A stretch of DNA of 64,000 nucleotides, from positions 181,030-245,029 of the forward strand of contig WELB01000073.1 of the NCBI GenBank assembly GCA_009602725.1, written 5' to 3'. Source of the DNA: Spirogloea muscicola. Its lineage: Eukaryota > Streptophyta > Zygnematophyceae > Spirogloeales > Spirogloeaceae. This document shows, piece after piece, positions 9,699 through 22,170 of the stretch (positions within the stretch are counted from its first letter, which is position 1; every line of letters starts with the position of its first letter). Below the pieces are notes generated by a model, which searched no databases, had not been told where the DNA came from, and saw only the letters and a program-made list of their open reading frames with translations. The position numbers and the translations under genes were made by a program.

Positions 9699-12600
9699 AT
9701 GCTGGAATGCGGAGAATTGGAAAAGATATGTAAGACTTACAGATTGTGCGCTGCGATCGCAGCCGGAGGGCTCTTCTCGCTGGCGCTGGCCGAGGCGCAG
9801 CGGCACCGCCACGGCTCCTTCCGCCCGGCCGACGCGCCGCCTGACGACGGCGGCGGAGGCGCCGGAGACGGCGGCGAGGCCGCCGCCACGCAGATTCAAC
9901 GGCAGCAGCGGCTGGCAGGCGAGGAGCCGTGGGTCGGCGAGGACGTGGGCATCTGCGAGAACGTCTACAGGCATCGTCGCAGCTGCCTCGAGTTCCCACA
10001 CCGCTTCCATGGCTGCCATGTCTGCTGTGCCCGCGACAGCCACTACAGAGGTCTCCAGGAGTCGAGGTACTGCCAGGTGAAAGGCAGCTCTAATGAGCCG
10101 TCTCTGACCGTGAGTGCAGGTACCTGCGCATCGACGCCGGCGCGTGGGGCGGCCTCCAGCGGACTGCGGAGCTGCTGGAGACCAAGGCGCAGCTGGGCGC
10201 TGTGCGTTGCTCCTCCCTGACGACCACTTGGACTGAGCGCAGACCCCAGAGATGCGGCCATCGTTGCACGTTGCAGACCTCGTTGCAGAAGCCTTGCTGC
10301 TGGCGGACCTGCATTGCCACTTCTTCGAGAATGCTGCCTGCCTGCAGTCGCCGCCCTGACCGACGTGGGCGACCACTCGCCCTGCGCTGCAGTACCTCCG
10401 GATCCTGACCAGCGCCGAGGAGGCGGAGGAGGGCGACCCGGCGGCGGCAGAGTCCCTGAAGACGAAGCAGCTCCTGGACAAGGCCGTGGCGGGCCTGGCT
10501 TCCGCGGAAGCCCAGGCGCAGGCCGGCGGCGGCCGGGCCGCTGCCAGCGGCAGGGGCGCCGAGGACACCACGGCCAGGGTCGGCATGGCCTGGTCAAGCC
10601 TGGCGGCCGACAAAGGCTCAGAGTGCCAGCCGGTCGGCAGTCTCCAGCGAGGTGGCAAGACGCCAGGCTCGCCGAGTGGCACGAGCTCACCGAGTGCAGG
10701 CAGGAGCAGCGGCTCCCCAAGCTCCAGAGGCCTGCGGGGGAGCTTCTCCTGGGGCCGCAGGGACGGCGCCAAGGAGGTGCCCGTGGCGGCAGGAGATTCG
10801 CCGAAGCGCAGTCCGCTGTCGTCAGGAGTAGGCAGTGCCCACCAAGCTGGTCTGACCAGCGAGGCCACCAGCAGCGCTGCTGGGCTTGAGCCCCTGAGGC
10901 AGGGGCTCAAGGACCTGGACGTGCTCGATGGCCTCTTACCGGACCAGGCAGCGGACTCGCAGGACAGCCAAGACTTGGCATCTGTGCAGAGCCCACCTGG
11001 CGCAGCCGTCGAAGCTGCGGCTGGCTCACGAAGCGAGCAGCCCTCCCCGAGCAGCAAGGATGGCGACTACGTCCCCTGCAGCATGTCGAAGGACACAAGC
11101 CCGCCGGTTCGGACGGCGTCTGGCGGTGCACGGGACGACGAGCGGTCGAATGCGCGCAGCGCCGAGATGCTCTCAGACCTGCCACAGGCCACTGGCGCGG
11201 CACTGACGAGCCACCGCAAAGTGGCGGTGCTCTGGGAGCTGCTCTCAGCATGCGTTGCAGACCCGTCCGATAGTCACCCGGAGAGCTCTGGGTCCCAGCG
11301 CCAGGGCTATGACGCACGGGAGCGCCTGGCACTGCGGCTCCTCGCCGCATGGCTGGATGTTGCATGGCGCAAAGTGGTACAGAATATTCCTGGCCTTCTC
11401 CATTGCAACTACATAGTGACCTTTCGAGTCGCTCCATGCAGCTGCAAGCTGACAATCATGATAGCTCCATGCCGCTCAGGAGGAGTCTGCATCAGGCTGT
11501 GTCGTGTTATGCAAGTTTGGCACTGTTGCAGCAACTCCATATGATATATTGATAACTTAGTCAGTTGGCCACGAGTTGCCTGGGCACCCCACTTCAGATT
11601 CACTGCCAGGAGGCAGATGAGCAGCCACAGAACAAGATACAGCAGATCAAGGAATATGCTGGTGTACAGTTGGCAAGATGATGATTTATCACTTGATTTA
11701 CGTGAGGAAACCCTTATGCAGACGGCTATGGAGATCATGGTGTCCTTTGCCGCCATGGAGATCCAGCGTCAACGGGGACAACAGGGAGCTAAGCCGCATC
11801 CCGACTATGACAACGACGCAGAGGGTGAGAAGGAAAGCCAGTCACAGTGGGCCCGCTGGCGCCGAGGTGGCCTCATTGGTGCTGCAGCTGTTGGAGCGGG
11901 TGCTCTGCTCGCGGTCACTGGAGGTGGGGTCCCACTTGAGCAGCTGAGCCGCCTTCTTTGAGTAATTGGAAATTGAATTCTGCTCTTACACAATGAAGGC
12001 CAAGAGGTGAACAATTTATCAGGTGACAGATGGTAGCATATGCTAGAATGAGACTTTTTTTGCGGGCGCCACCAGCTACGGTCACAGTCAAGCAGCATGA
12101 GATCAGCGTGCTTTCCATTTCGTGTCAGGTCTGGCAGCGCCAGCCATAGCAGCAGGGCTCGCGGCAGTGGTGCCTGCTGTGGGGACAGTGGTGCCAATTG
12201 GGGCGAGCGCGCTTGGCGCCGCTGCCGCCGCAGCCGGGACTGCAGCGGGGTCTGTGGCCGTGGCTGCCTCCTTCGGAGGTGCTTCGATGCAGCAACTCCC
12301 AGTTGTGGCAACTTTGGTAGATTGTTATTGCATCACCTTAAGGCCGGCAGCTGGATGCAGGCGATATTTGGCACTGCCAGAATGATGTGCCGTGCTCCCA
12401 TGAGCTCACCTTGGGATGGGTGGTGGAAGGACATCCCTGAGGGCTTGCTTCATGCTTCTGTGTCACTCTCAGCGGCTGGAGCTGGCCTGGCTGGGTACAA
12501 GATGGCACGCAGGATAGGCGATGTGGAGGAGTTTGGATTTGAAGTCATTGGAGACAACCACCAACAGGGGGTTAGGCTCACGTCTTGCTGCTGTCTGATG

Positions 12601-15600
12601 CGACGACTCATTGCTTAGCACTCCATTGCAGCCTCGCAAGTTCGCAGGTGTGCTGAGAGCACGACCACCTAGCTTAACAGTCATGCTAGTTTCACACCCT
12701 CATGTTGCTCATTGCCGGTCATGGCAGAGGCTAGCGGTGGGCCTGATGGTCTCGGGGATAGTAGTGAGCCAAGACGACTTTGTCCGCCCCTGGGAAGGAC
12801 CAGATGCCGACCTTGAGAGGTCTGCAGTTGCGCTTCTATTTTGATCAGTCCTTAATTATCGTAACATTTATGACGTAGTGTGAAGTTGATAGGCAAAATG
12901 AACACTTGCAGCTCAGAGCAGGATCTGTTGCTTTCTGGACTTTGACATCTTCCATCACTTAGAGCATTGTGCAGGGGCTGACCAGAACTGTCGTCTTGCA
13001 GGTACGCGTTGAGGTGGGAGAGTGAGCATTTGATTGCTCTTGGCACTGCTCTTCAGGACTGGATGACCTCAAGTGAGGTGTTGACATGCTAATTTTCTGC
13101 AATGTGCAGTTTGCTGAGAAGTGCTTCCTTCTGCTTAAGTTGACCTCTTGCATGCAGAAAAGTAAGGACATCATGCGTGCATTCTAGCCAGTCAGCCAAT
13201 CCATTCGATGCAGCTCTTAAGAGTCTGCGGGTGACCCCTTGTCTCTTTGCAGCCGCTGGCCAGCAGCTGATTCAGCAGGGAGCTGCAATGACGGTGCTCC
13301 ACGCACTGGTGGCTGCGGTCGCTTGGCCGGCCACTCTGCTTTCCTTGACTAATATTATTGACTCCAGATGGGCAATTGCTCTTGATAGGTACTGCCTGCA
13401 TGCATATATTTCTTATTGGCTTTTATTGGGTCCCCAGCTTTGAGCTGGATGATGCCGCCTTGCAAGGTCTTGCGTAAACTTGCTGATCAAACAATGTATC
13501 ACACAGCTGACTTGCTCATAAATCTCCTCTTCAAGCATTTGCGTCAACCTTCTTGTGTCTTCCCCCCATCATTTTTGCATAGCAGGGGCGAGGGCCTAGC
13601 TATTGTGCTTAATGTCCTGTCTGCATCGGTAGGAGAAGTGCCTCCTTGGACGGCTGATGTCGCTCATGTTTGTTAATGGCAAGAAGCCCAGATCTAGAAA
13701 AGATGGACTTAGCTTCTACATTTTTTCTGCAGGTCAGACAAGGCTGGTGTAATACTGGCTGATCTCCTGCTCCAGCACACCCACGGCGATAGGTGCAGTT
13801 GGACGTTCAGCTGAACCATATGAAGGGCATCAATCAGAAGCACCGAGATTGTCTCCTCACCAGCCTGCCAAGGGCAGGAAATGTGAAGAGATGGAGGCCT
13901 TTGTCTCTGGCTCTCATTGGGTACAATTTCGGCGATGATAGGCCTGTGACGCTTGTTGGATTCTCACTCGGAGCCCGTGTGGTCTTCTCCTGCCTGGAGC
14001 ACCTCGCATCCAAAGGCCACACAGGTGAGGCTGACCCAACTGCCAAGTGATGCTTGACAACTAGACGCCCCATTCCTGGACCTAGGGCGGCTGCTTCTTC
14101 AGCACCGCTGGCTTTGGTGACTACTTTGAGCTGCTGAGGTGGACTTCAAGCAGGTAGAAGCACTGAATGTGCTCTCTGGTAGGTCAGGTTGTCTGTCGTA
14201 TGGGGGTACGTGGGTCCACACTCTGGCCCAAGGGCGGCCAGCAGGCTTGAGAAGCACAGTGCTTGTCTCATCGTGATGAGTGCACCCACTCCTTGTGATT
14301 CAGGAGCAATTGTGGAGAGGGTGGTCCTACTAGGAGCACCCGTTCCCCTGGATCTGCAGCGCTGGTCTGCTGTGCGGAAGGTGGGCAGATCTTCTCCTCT
14401 TCTCTGCAGCTTCCTTCAATAGTGATTGCTCCCCAACCACTACATTGATAGGAAGTCTAGCTTCAGAGCTCAAAGAGTACAAGCGCTTTTGCGGCGACCA
14501 GCTTCGAAGAAGCTCAAGCTTAGTGCTTGTTTGACTCAATTGTCTCTGCTAATAATTGGTGCTGACCAGTGGCAATGTCCTATGCTTTTCCTGATGACCA
14601 GCTCCAGTGAAAACTGTCTCCTCGTGTCAGCCCAATGTCTGCTCAGCTCACAGAGATCTAGCTGGTCATCCACATCTAGTCCACACTGCTCTCTCTCTCT
14701 GTCACAGCATTTTTGCCTGGTCAGTATCTGGTCAGTATTGCTTGTTGAGTTTGCTTGTATGGCATGGCCCAGACTGTTGCTGGAAGGCTGGTAAATGGCT
14801 TCTCCGAGAATGACTGGACGCTTGGCATCGTCTATCGCAGCAGGTGAGCTGAAAGCTCTTGTCAACAGCAATGCGCATTCCTTTCTCTATACAAGTTTCT
14901 GTATACGCATTGACCTAGCCTAATTGCTCCTCTTCCAATGTACCCTCTAGCCTTCACGTGCAAAGTCTGCTCAACTCAGAGCACTGGGGTTGGTACATGC
15001 CCTTCATAAAGTGGTGGGGGAACTGCCGTTGACCTGCATTGCTTGGCCATGTCTTCTGCATGACTGGGACAGCTTCTTGACCCAAGGTGTGGCGGGCGTA
15101 AAGGCGGTGGATGTCCCTGGCATTGAAAATGTGAGTCCTGCGCTCTCCACATTGTTTGCATTCCACATTGTCTGCATATGCAGAAACCCCGACTAGCTTG
15201 GCCTTGCCCTATATCCATGCCTTGATGTCTATTTGTAACACTCGGAAGGAGGTCATGCTCTCACAATGTCCTATAAGAGTCTGCAACTCTTGAAGAGCCA
15301 TGGGCATCTCTTGAGTGGAATCTGCTTGGACATTGCATGTGCATAAGCAGATGCTGCAATAGCTGACAGAAATCTTGTATTTTAATATGTCGCGTATAGT
15401 GGCTAGATGCTCATGCTTGCTGTCTCATTCAAAACTGTTGTTCGGATTGCCAATGCTATCTGGTTGGCAGATTGACTTGAAGGAGCTCGTGAAGGGCCAC
15501 TCATCTTACCTCACAAGTATACGTGAAATCATGGCCCTTACTGACATCGACAGCTACTTCCCGGCCTCTCCTCCCATAATGACAAAGCTGCGCAGCAGCA

Positions 15601-15641
15601 TAGCGAGCGCAGCCGAGCTGCCTGAGCAATTGACTTTATAG
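9699..15641 (+). CDS. DUF726 / TMCO4-like membrane-associated alpha/beta hydrolase
   Basis: I assign fifteen exons: 9699-9970, 10120-10201, 10393-11376, 11722-11923, 12129-12278, 12473-12570, 12728-12819, 13002-13072, 13253-13388, 13733-13792, 13942-14024, 14304-14380, 14773-14843, 15073-15130 and 15471-15641. All phases agree and the total is 868 residues. Exon 1 has the plant-type N-terminal block GGLFSLALAEAQ. Exons 4-5 hold the Gly/Ala-rich membrane segments (RRGGLIGAAAVGAGALLAVTGG, then GLAAPAIAAGLAAVVPAVG). Later come GAGLAGYKMARR, QDDFVRPWEG, AWPATLLSLTNIIDSRWAIA, LVGFSLGARVVF (nucleophile elbow, Ser about 724), VAGRLVNGFSENDWTLG, GVAGVKAVDVPGIEN and KGHSSYL. Ser724 and the His of GHSSY are probable catalytic residues (inference). 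Exon 3 is a long Ser/Gly-rich insert of weak conservation. Intron 1 starts with GC (CAG|GCATCG); the rest are GT-AG. Known relatives are TMCO4 in animals and DUF726 proteins in plants and fungi, with poorly defined substrates. Confidence 0.93.
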
Positions 15642-16689
15642 TCCTGGTACTGTAGTGCTGGTGTTTCCAACCCACTGGGCAGTCGTGTTTTCATGCAAGT
15701 ATATTCGTCTACGTAATTTTTGACAATCTCTCATCTATTTCGAGTGGAACACTGCTCGTGGCATCTGATGATGAAGACTATAGACAGGTTGTAATTGAGA
15801 GAGGAATCCTCTCTTCTATAGAAGCAATTGGTCTGCAAATAGACGCTCTTGACCGTACAGTAAGCAGCAGCGCTTGCCTCCTTCTGGTCTCGCGAGGCCT
15901 GGGTTTGGCAGGACTCCTTTAAGTGACAGTGTGCCACGCTGTGGAGGTCGTGTGGCCGACCCAGAAATGGTCGGGGAGCTGCCGCTATATGAGAGAGAGA
16001 AGGTGTACAGTGCTCGAGAAACGGTGGCCAAGCCAAGCCACTACTCCAGTCGTGCACAAGGGCGAAGGGGAGTGCAAACAATGGGGCAACACAAAGCAAT
16101 TTGGTGGTTTAGGAGGGGCTACAGAAGCAGGCACAGCCAGAGGGGGGACATAACTCCACTAATGAGCCATAGCATGTCTGACAAGCTACTTGCGGAGCTG
16201 GAGCACCGTGTGGGTCTCAAGGGCCGCCATCAACTTAGCCACTTCCGGTGCAGCAAGCAGCAGGGGCTCCTCGGCGGGGCATCCCCCTAGACCTCATCCA
16301 TCCTCATCCAAACCTATCCAGGAGACCTTTTCAAAAACTGCCTCGAGGGAGCTCCTTGTCATTCCATCAGGCTGACCTTCCACAGCCACCACATCTCTCC
16401 GAAGTAGCTTCTCTTATAAAGTTGCTTCTTTCTTCCTACCTCTTCTTCTTTTACCTCTTTTCCTCCGTTCGCATTGATGGTGTACTTGCTGTCTCCCTCC
16501 AGCTGTGCATAAAGTTAGCCCTCGTAGCTCAGGACTTCACTTTGTGAAGCCCACCTTTTGCCTACTACTGATTGTCTCACACTTAAAATGTGGGTATTGC
16601 TCGGCTTTGGCCTCCCCGTCATGTCATGCTCAATGTGCACCTTCTATCACCCTCTCACTTTGAGCCTTCCGGCCCTTTCAGATCTTGTT
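15642..16689. other. 3' flank of the TMCO4-like gene, no gene seen
   Basis: Open frames are short and unlike any family I know. From about 16300 the strand becomes pyrimidine-rich (CTTCTT runs), as next to other repeat-bearing regions here. No RNA gene was recognised. Confidence 0.4.
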
Positions 16690-17215
16690 CACTCCTTTTG
16701 GGCTGGGCCCCTATAAATTGGCATCACTCTTGGGCTGGCCTCTCGTCTTAGCCATCGCTTCACTTCGAAGGAGCTGTTTCTCTCATTTCTCTGTCGCACT
16801 GCGGACGTTTTTGCCGTGCAGTGCGAAGCGATGGCAGGTTGATGGCGGAGGGGGAAGGCACGCTGTACGTATGAGACCTTGCGGGAGGCCAAATCAAGCA
16901 CTGTTCAGACAGAAGCTGGTGCGATACACAGAAAGAAAGTGGCGCTTTCAAAGGGGTGGAATGGCTGGGGCCTGGCTAGAAGTAGAGGAAATGGCTATCT
17001 ACAGGTTTGTAACTTAGCAATCGCTGTTTCTTCTCTTCTATCACAGCCCTCGGCCCGTTTGGCCCTTGTTCATCTTTTGGCCGGCTGGCTTTTCACAGCC
17101 CTCGCCCGCCATTGGAAGTGCTTACTTCTTGAAAGAGCTACGTCTACTTCATCTTTTCACAGCCATCGCCCGCCCGAGGAGGCAGACAATTCTTTCAAAT
17201 GTAAGGCATCGGCTG
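16690..17215 (+). repeat. Degenerate hairpin units and linked repeat
   Basis: Units are seen near 16700 and 16733 (GGGCTGGCCTCTCGTCTTAG), 17080 (CCGGCTGGCTTTTCACAGCC) and 17155. The stems are weaker than in the array at 5464-6010, which suggests an older age. Confidence 0.6.
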
Positions 17216-17447
17216 TGAGACGCCACCCAACGAGTGTACAATGTCTGAAATGGCCGGAAGGCGCAAGAAGCACGAAACATCTCTCCGTGTGGCTTCTGTT
17301 AGTGGGCGCTCAATAACCTGTAGTCAGCAAGTGCAGATTAGAATGACTAAGAAGGCCGAAAAAGCGGGAAAGCTCTCCCGTTTGAAATGGGCAGCTCCTC
17401 TCTGCCAGAGCTGGTCGAGCCTTAGCTGGTAGCTTAAGAGCCTGTCA

Positions 17448-17610
17448 ATTGCCGTCCGGTTTTCGGGCATCAGATTGCGACCTCTATGTGCTAACTCGTG
17501 GTTACTGAGCGGGTCAGCTTAGCAGCAGGTGATGTACATTCGTCAATGTGCTTGCCTTTGTACCTTCCTGCCTTTGTACTTGGCCACACAGGCCCTCTCT
17601 TCATACACAC
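17448..17610 (+). mobile_element. Family B non-LTR retrotransposon, 3' tail
   Basis: The frame ends SDCDLYVLTRGY before a stop at 17503-17505. It is followed by a 3' region (AGCAGGTGATGTACATTCGT, then TGCCTTTGTACTTGGCCACA). The reverse complement of this 3' region lies beside the family B fragments at 43700-43810 and 56820-56940. Confidence 0.7.
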
Positions 17611-17847
17611 TCCATCTTTGCCAGCCCCTCTTCTCTATGGGCGAGCCATTCCTGCTGGAAAGTCTTTCTCTCTTCTCTGAAGAGCTTCTTTCGCCGTCGC
17701 CAAGCCATCGGCCCTCTACTGGAAGCGTTTTTCTTCTCTGGCCTCACTTGAGGATTATAGAGTCACCCTTAGCCAGCTCATTGCCCGGTACCAGGACTTC
17801 GGAAGGCTTGGATTCCGTCTCCCTTTCCTTGTCATGCGCACCGCGCG

Positions 17848-18066
17848 CCTTTCCGCTTCCATGGGGAGCCGGTGGACTTCCATGACCCGGGGTCGCTAGG
17901 GCAGGTGTACCGCATGCGCTTGACCGTCTCGCTGCAGAGGTCTATGGCCGCGCGCTGCACCTGCGTGCCGGCAGAGCTCCTCGCTGCTGCCTCTGGCTCT
18001 GGCCAAGGGACCCGTTTCCAGGAATCCAGTCTCTCTGACTTGAGGCTGCTGAGCAGGGATTACTAA
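17848..18066 (+). mobile_element. Family A retrotransposon, 3' fragment (SRDY type)
   Basis: It reads RFHGEPVDFHDPGSLGQVYR, then MRLTVSLQRS, then LSDLRLLSRDY and stop. It is closest to the minus-strand copy at 21890-20368 (FHGEPVDFPAAGSPAQVYRM). The copy is 5' truncated, immediately after a dispersed repeat at 17775-17850. Confidence 0.85.
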
Positions 18067-18536
18067 GTGCTTCGTAGCTGCTTGATTTCTATTTGTGCTT
18101 GTTTCTCTCAGTGCGTCCCCTGGCCCCTTCTCGTCCATTGTTATCCTTTTTTTGGGCTAGTTTTTTCCAGCCGGCGAGCCCTTCTTCTTTCTTCTCGCCT
18201 CCCGGGCCGACGACGGGGCGCAGCGGCGCGCAGGCCGGCCCAGCGAGGCGCCTCGGCACGTCGGAGCAGGACATGGCGTGCATTTGAGTGGTGGAGGGCC
18301 TGAGTGGCCGAGTACAAGAAGAAAGTGACTCTCCCCAAAAGCAAAAGGGGGCGAAGGGCTGCGAACCAGAGAGTGGCTCTCCCGAAAGAGAGAAGGCGCA
18401 CGGAGCGTATGAAATCAGAAGGGGGCGAGGGCATGTGAACAGCGAGTGCGGCTGCTGATGTTAAAAGAGCGGCTGTGAAAGCCAGCCAGATGCATACAGG
18501 TGTTTTTGACGGAGCCGCAGGCTAGGCAGACAGGGC

Positions 18537-18720
18537 GCTCACAGTACCCCCGGGTCAGCAGTAGGAAGTCGGATGAGCTGAGGGGAGGACGAGCAACCCC
18601 GCTGCTCAAGACAGAGGCTGCTGCAAGGGCGCGACCGGCGCGGCGGTGCAGACAGCCGGCCAGAAAAGAATGGACAAGGCCGGGTACAGTGGCAAGCCCA
18701 TCGACAGCTGGCATCACCTG
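18537..18720 (-). mobile_element. Family A retrotransposon, 3' fragment (minus strand)
   Basis: The minus frame reads LHRRAGRALAAASVLSSGVA, then LSSSDFLLLTRGY. This is the same subtype as the copy at 60135-59594. The hairpin variant with GCGGCTGTGAAAGCCAGCCA follows on its 3' side at about 18440-18510. Confidence 0.8.
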
Positions 18721-19019
18721 CCGCTGAGCCGATCCGCTCTGTAAGCACGGGCTGCAGAGGGGCGGCGTGGCGGCGCCCCACGCGGCGGGGCAGCGGGGGC
18801 GCCCGCCGGCCCAGGGCCACGCTCACAGCGGGTGGGAACGGGGCCGGCTGGGCCACGTGGGCCNCCTCCCTCGCTGACCTGGTGCGGCGCCCGCCACGTG
18901 GAGCTGCTCGCGGGCACGGCGGCGCCGCCGGCGGGCCCGCGGATTTGCCAGGCCGGTGACGGCGGCCGGTGCCGGGAACGTGGGGCGACGGGCACCGCCG
19001 GGCGAGGTGGCCCCCACCT

Positions 19020-19165
19020 CCCCTCCTCAGGACCTTGTTTCGGGCTGGCCTTTCACAGCCCTTGCCTCCATTGGGAGAGCCATTGCTTTCACAGCCCTTG
19101 CCCGCTCTGGAAGAGCCATTTACTTTCCATCGCCCTCGCCCCCTTCGGAAGAGCCACTTGCTTCC
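19020..19165 (+). repeat. Three adjacent hairpin units
   Basis: The segment has GGGCTGGCCTTTCACAGCCC at about 19045. Two further downstream arms of the TTGCC...TGGAAGAGCC kind follow without a full stem, which suggests partial duplication. Confidence 0.7.
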
Positions 19166-19384
19166 GCGGGTGGGCGGGGAGAGCCGGGGGCCGCCGGCCA
19201 GCTACAGGGCGCGCGACGGGATGTGCCGGCGTCGGCAACGGTAATCTTCGACTCCCGCCCTGCGGGTGGCGGGCGGTAGGCGGGGGCGGCAAAGAGGAGC
19301 GCAAGTGCGAGTGGCTTCACCAGTGGCTCGGTGGTTGGCTGCGTGACCGCCCGCCCGTCTCCAAAAGAGAACGGCGCGCCCCCT

Positions 19385-20345
19385 GAGAAAAGATGGGCTG
19401 GCCAAGCCAGCCCAAAAAGAATGGACAATATCCAAAGTCAGAAAATAGAATTGCCCGCCTCCGGGCGGGCCTTCCAGGCAAAATGGAGTGTGTGTGGAGT
19501 AATGGATCGGGCCTGAGTGGCCAAGTACAAAGGCAAGTGCATTTGCTGGGGGGGTGTTGAGGGCCGACATCGAGAGTCGCGTCGTGCACTTGTAACGGTT
19601 GGCATTCATTTGTGGGCTGCGGCTTACAGGCTTCGGCTACAATATACCTTAAGCCCTAGATCTTAATTCTAAACCTACACCCTAAACCCGAGATCCTTTC
19701 GGAAGACCTACGTCTTGTGACGACGCCGAGCCCATTAGACACTCTGTTCATATTTGCACAGAGCATATGAAATGCAAAATGTGGCTCTGCACCAAGCGAA
19801 AGGCCAACTTCAAGAGCGCTAAGGAAGCCGGGTAAGGCACGGCAGATATTTCGCGATCTAATGAAGGCAATGGCTCCGGACCGCAGCAAAGGAGTCTAAA
19901 CAAGAAGAGGATAGATGGAGGCGATGCCTGTGAAAGGCCAGCCCAACGAAAAGTGGATGAGCTTTAAAGAGGGCTGTCGCAGTATTGACAGGCATAAATC
20001 GCACTGCAGGCAGTGCAGGGAGGCTGAGAGTGCACGCCAACAGAGAAGAAGTGGCTCTCCAAGTGGGGAGGAACAAAGGATGAAAGACGCTTCCAGGAGA
20101 AGAAAGTGCTCGCCCTGAGAGAAGGATTTTTCGTGAATTTGAAACAAACTAAGGCCAAATGGCCGGAGAAGGGGGGACGGAGGAGAGGGCGGTCGCTGGG
20201 AGAGGCCAGCCAGGAGAAAGAAATAAAGAAAGAAAGGGAAGGACTCGCCCATTGAGGATAGGGGCTGGAAAAGCCAGCCCAAAAAAGATTGAGTAAAGTA
20301 CGAGAAGGGGGCCAGGGAAGCGCTAAGAAAAACAAGCACACCAAG
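19385..20345 (-). repeat. Minus-oriented hairpin units with family B 3' sequence
   Basis: Units lie near 19400 (GCCAAGCCAGCCCAAAAAGA), 19938 (TGTGAAAGGCCAGCCCAACG) and 20255-20285 (GGGGCTGGAAAAGCCAGCCC). The stretch 19500-19560 (GGCCTGAGTGGCCAAGTACA) matches the 3' region of family B. A degenerate telomere-like run lies near 19650-19690. No host gene was recognised between 18720 and 20367. Confidence 0.6.
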
Positions 20346-20367
20346 AAACAAAGCAGCTACGTATTAC

Positions 20368-21890
20368 TCAGTAGCCCCTGCTAAGCAACCGCAGGTCAGA
20401 GAAGCTAGGCTCCTGGAAGTGGGTCCCCTGGCCAGAGCCAGAGGCAGCAGCGAAGGCTCTGCTGGCACGTAGGTGCAGCGCGCGGGCCATAGACCTCTGC
20501 AGCGAGACGGCCAAGCGCATCCGGTACACCTGCGCAGGCGACCCGGCTGCAGGAAAATCCACCGGCTCCCCATGGAAGCGGCAGACGATGGCGTGGCGGG
20601 CGAGCTGGTTGAGCAGCTCGAGCCACCGAGCGCCCAACGCCCCATGCGTGTCGATAGCCAGCGGGAAGAACTCGTCTTCCCGCGGATGATCAGCATATTT
20701 GAGCTCCTTAGCTCGAGCGGCGCAGGCGACCGCATACCCAGCCTTGATGGCACATTGGGCCGGGTGTGAGCGGTTGTATGCGTCTGTGGTCACCACGTCC
20801 AGGATAAGACGTGGCCCGCCGGCTTGTGGGGTGGCCACAAGGTCTACGCAATGTGCGTGGAGACCGTCGGCCCTTTGCTGGAGCGGCATGACGGCGGAGT
20901 TCTCCGCTGCCACCGAGAAGCCAGCCTCCACCAGGATGCCATGCATCGCATCCCGGAGGCGGTCGTGGGCGGCTGTCCGCTCTCCGCCATGGGAACAGCA
21001 CAGAACATGAGCGGCCAGCTCCCCAGGCTCGGCCCCTCGCACGCCACATTCGCACTATGCACACCCTGGAGACATGGCGGCGGCAGGCCCAGGAGCTGGT
21101 GGACGGCACTGCGAAATACCTCGTCCGGGAGAGTGAGGGCGTCGTTGAGGGGGAGGGACTGAAGCCACGCCGCAGGGGGACGTAGGACCCCTGGATGTGC
21201 CGCCGCGGCAGCCTGCAGAGCCCGGTCGTGAGCGAGCGCAAAGAAGTAGCCGGCGAGGGGGTCCCCTTGCCGCGTGCCCGCTTGGGACTGCAGGACCTCC
21301 ACTTGGTCACCCCCTGTCCTCCAGACGAGGTCGCTGGGCTGACCGTATCCCAAGCGGAAAAAGGGTACCAGGGAGAAGGCGGCCCAAAGCTCCTCCGCAA
21401 TGCAGGCTCCACAGTGTTGAACGCATTCTTTACGCTCAGTACCAGCCACCCCGGGTGTTGGTCCAAGGTTGCATGGACCCCGTGGACCACGGCCTCGCCC
21501 CCACTACGCAGCCCCGCGCCGTTTTGATGTGGCGGCAGGTGCACCTGCACCGGCCCCGCATGCTGCTGCCAGAGAACGCGGCTCACCAGGCGGTAGAGGA
21601 CCTCCCCAATGGCAATGGGCCTGACTCCCCCGCTCGGCTTGTCGAGGGCGAGCAGCGTGCTGGTGCACAGTACGCCGCGGATGCTGGCCGACACATTGTC
21701 CCGGGCCAGATGCTGGCAGATCTGCAGCAGCGCGTTGAAGTCCGCAGCCTCTCCCTCAAGGAAGATCTCCCACAGGTGCCCAGTAAGCATGCGGGAAGGG
21801 CCGCCGGCGGCTGCGCGACGGCTGGTCTGCAGAGCCTTCTCGAGGGCGTTGGCATCCAAGACCACCTCAAGAAAGTGGCTCTCCCAATGA
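20368..21890 (-). mobile_element. Family A retrotransposon, long copy with internal deletion
   Basis: On the minus strand it starts DANALEKALQTSRRAAAGGP and runs through reverse transcriptase blocks GGVRPIAIGEVLYRLVSR, LPPHQNGAGLRSGGEAVVHG and FRLGYGQPSDLVWRTGG. It then jumps from AAAAHPGVLRPP to LPDEVFRSAVHQLLGLP, so the YADD block and thumb are missing. Next come a zinc-finger-like block (GELAAHVLCCSHGGERTAAH), the endonuclease block (VDLVATPQAGGPRLILDVVT, then KELKYADHP) and the end SFSDLRLLSRGY. At least one frameshift separates the RT and endonuclease parts. This order (RT, zinc finger, C-terminal PD-(D/E)XK-like nuclease) is that of non-LTR elements with a restriction-like endonuclease. 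The clade is not assigned. Confidence 0.9.
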
Positions 21891-21942
21891 GGGGCAAGGG
21901 CTGTGAAAAGCCAGCCCGAAAGGAATGACGAAGGAAGCACAC
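21870..21942 (-). repeat. Hairpin unit fused to the 5' end of a family A copy
   Basis: On the minus strand the unit TTTCGGGCTGGCTTTTCACA and its TTGCC...GGGAGAGCC arm run directly into the reverse transcriptase frame at 21890. The unit is open in that frame, so the retrotransposon frame reads through it (SGWLFTALAPHWESHF). Confidence 0.8.
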
Positions 21943-22170
21943 GGGATCAAGTAGCTACGAAACATAAGATGGCGAGCGGCTCCGTCAACAAACGCATCAC
22001 CCCCTCCGACTTGACCAGGGTTTACACTTCAAATCCAGAAGCAAGGGGCGCGCACTCCCGTCTCTCTGATAATACTTGGTGAAAATTGACCGGGAAGGTT
22101 TTGGGAAAGCGCTTTCGGCCCCTCGGACCTTGTCGATCCGGAACAAATGCTTTCCGGGCTGTTCCCTTTC

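Noticed and set aside
8727-11057. A 776-residue open frame on the minus strand
   Set aside because: It runs antisense through the first exons of the TMCO4-like gene, crosses an N and has no recognisable domain. High GC content makes long antisense frames common here.
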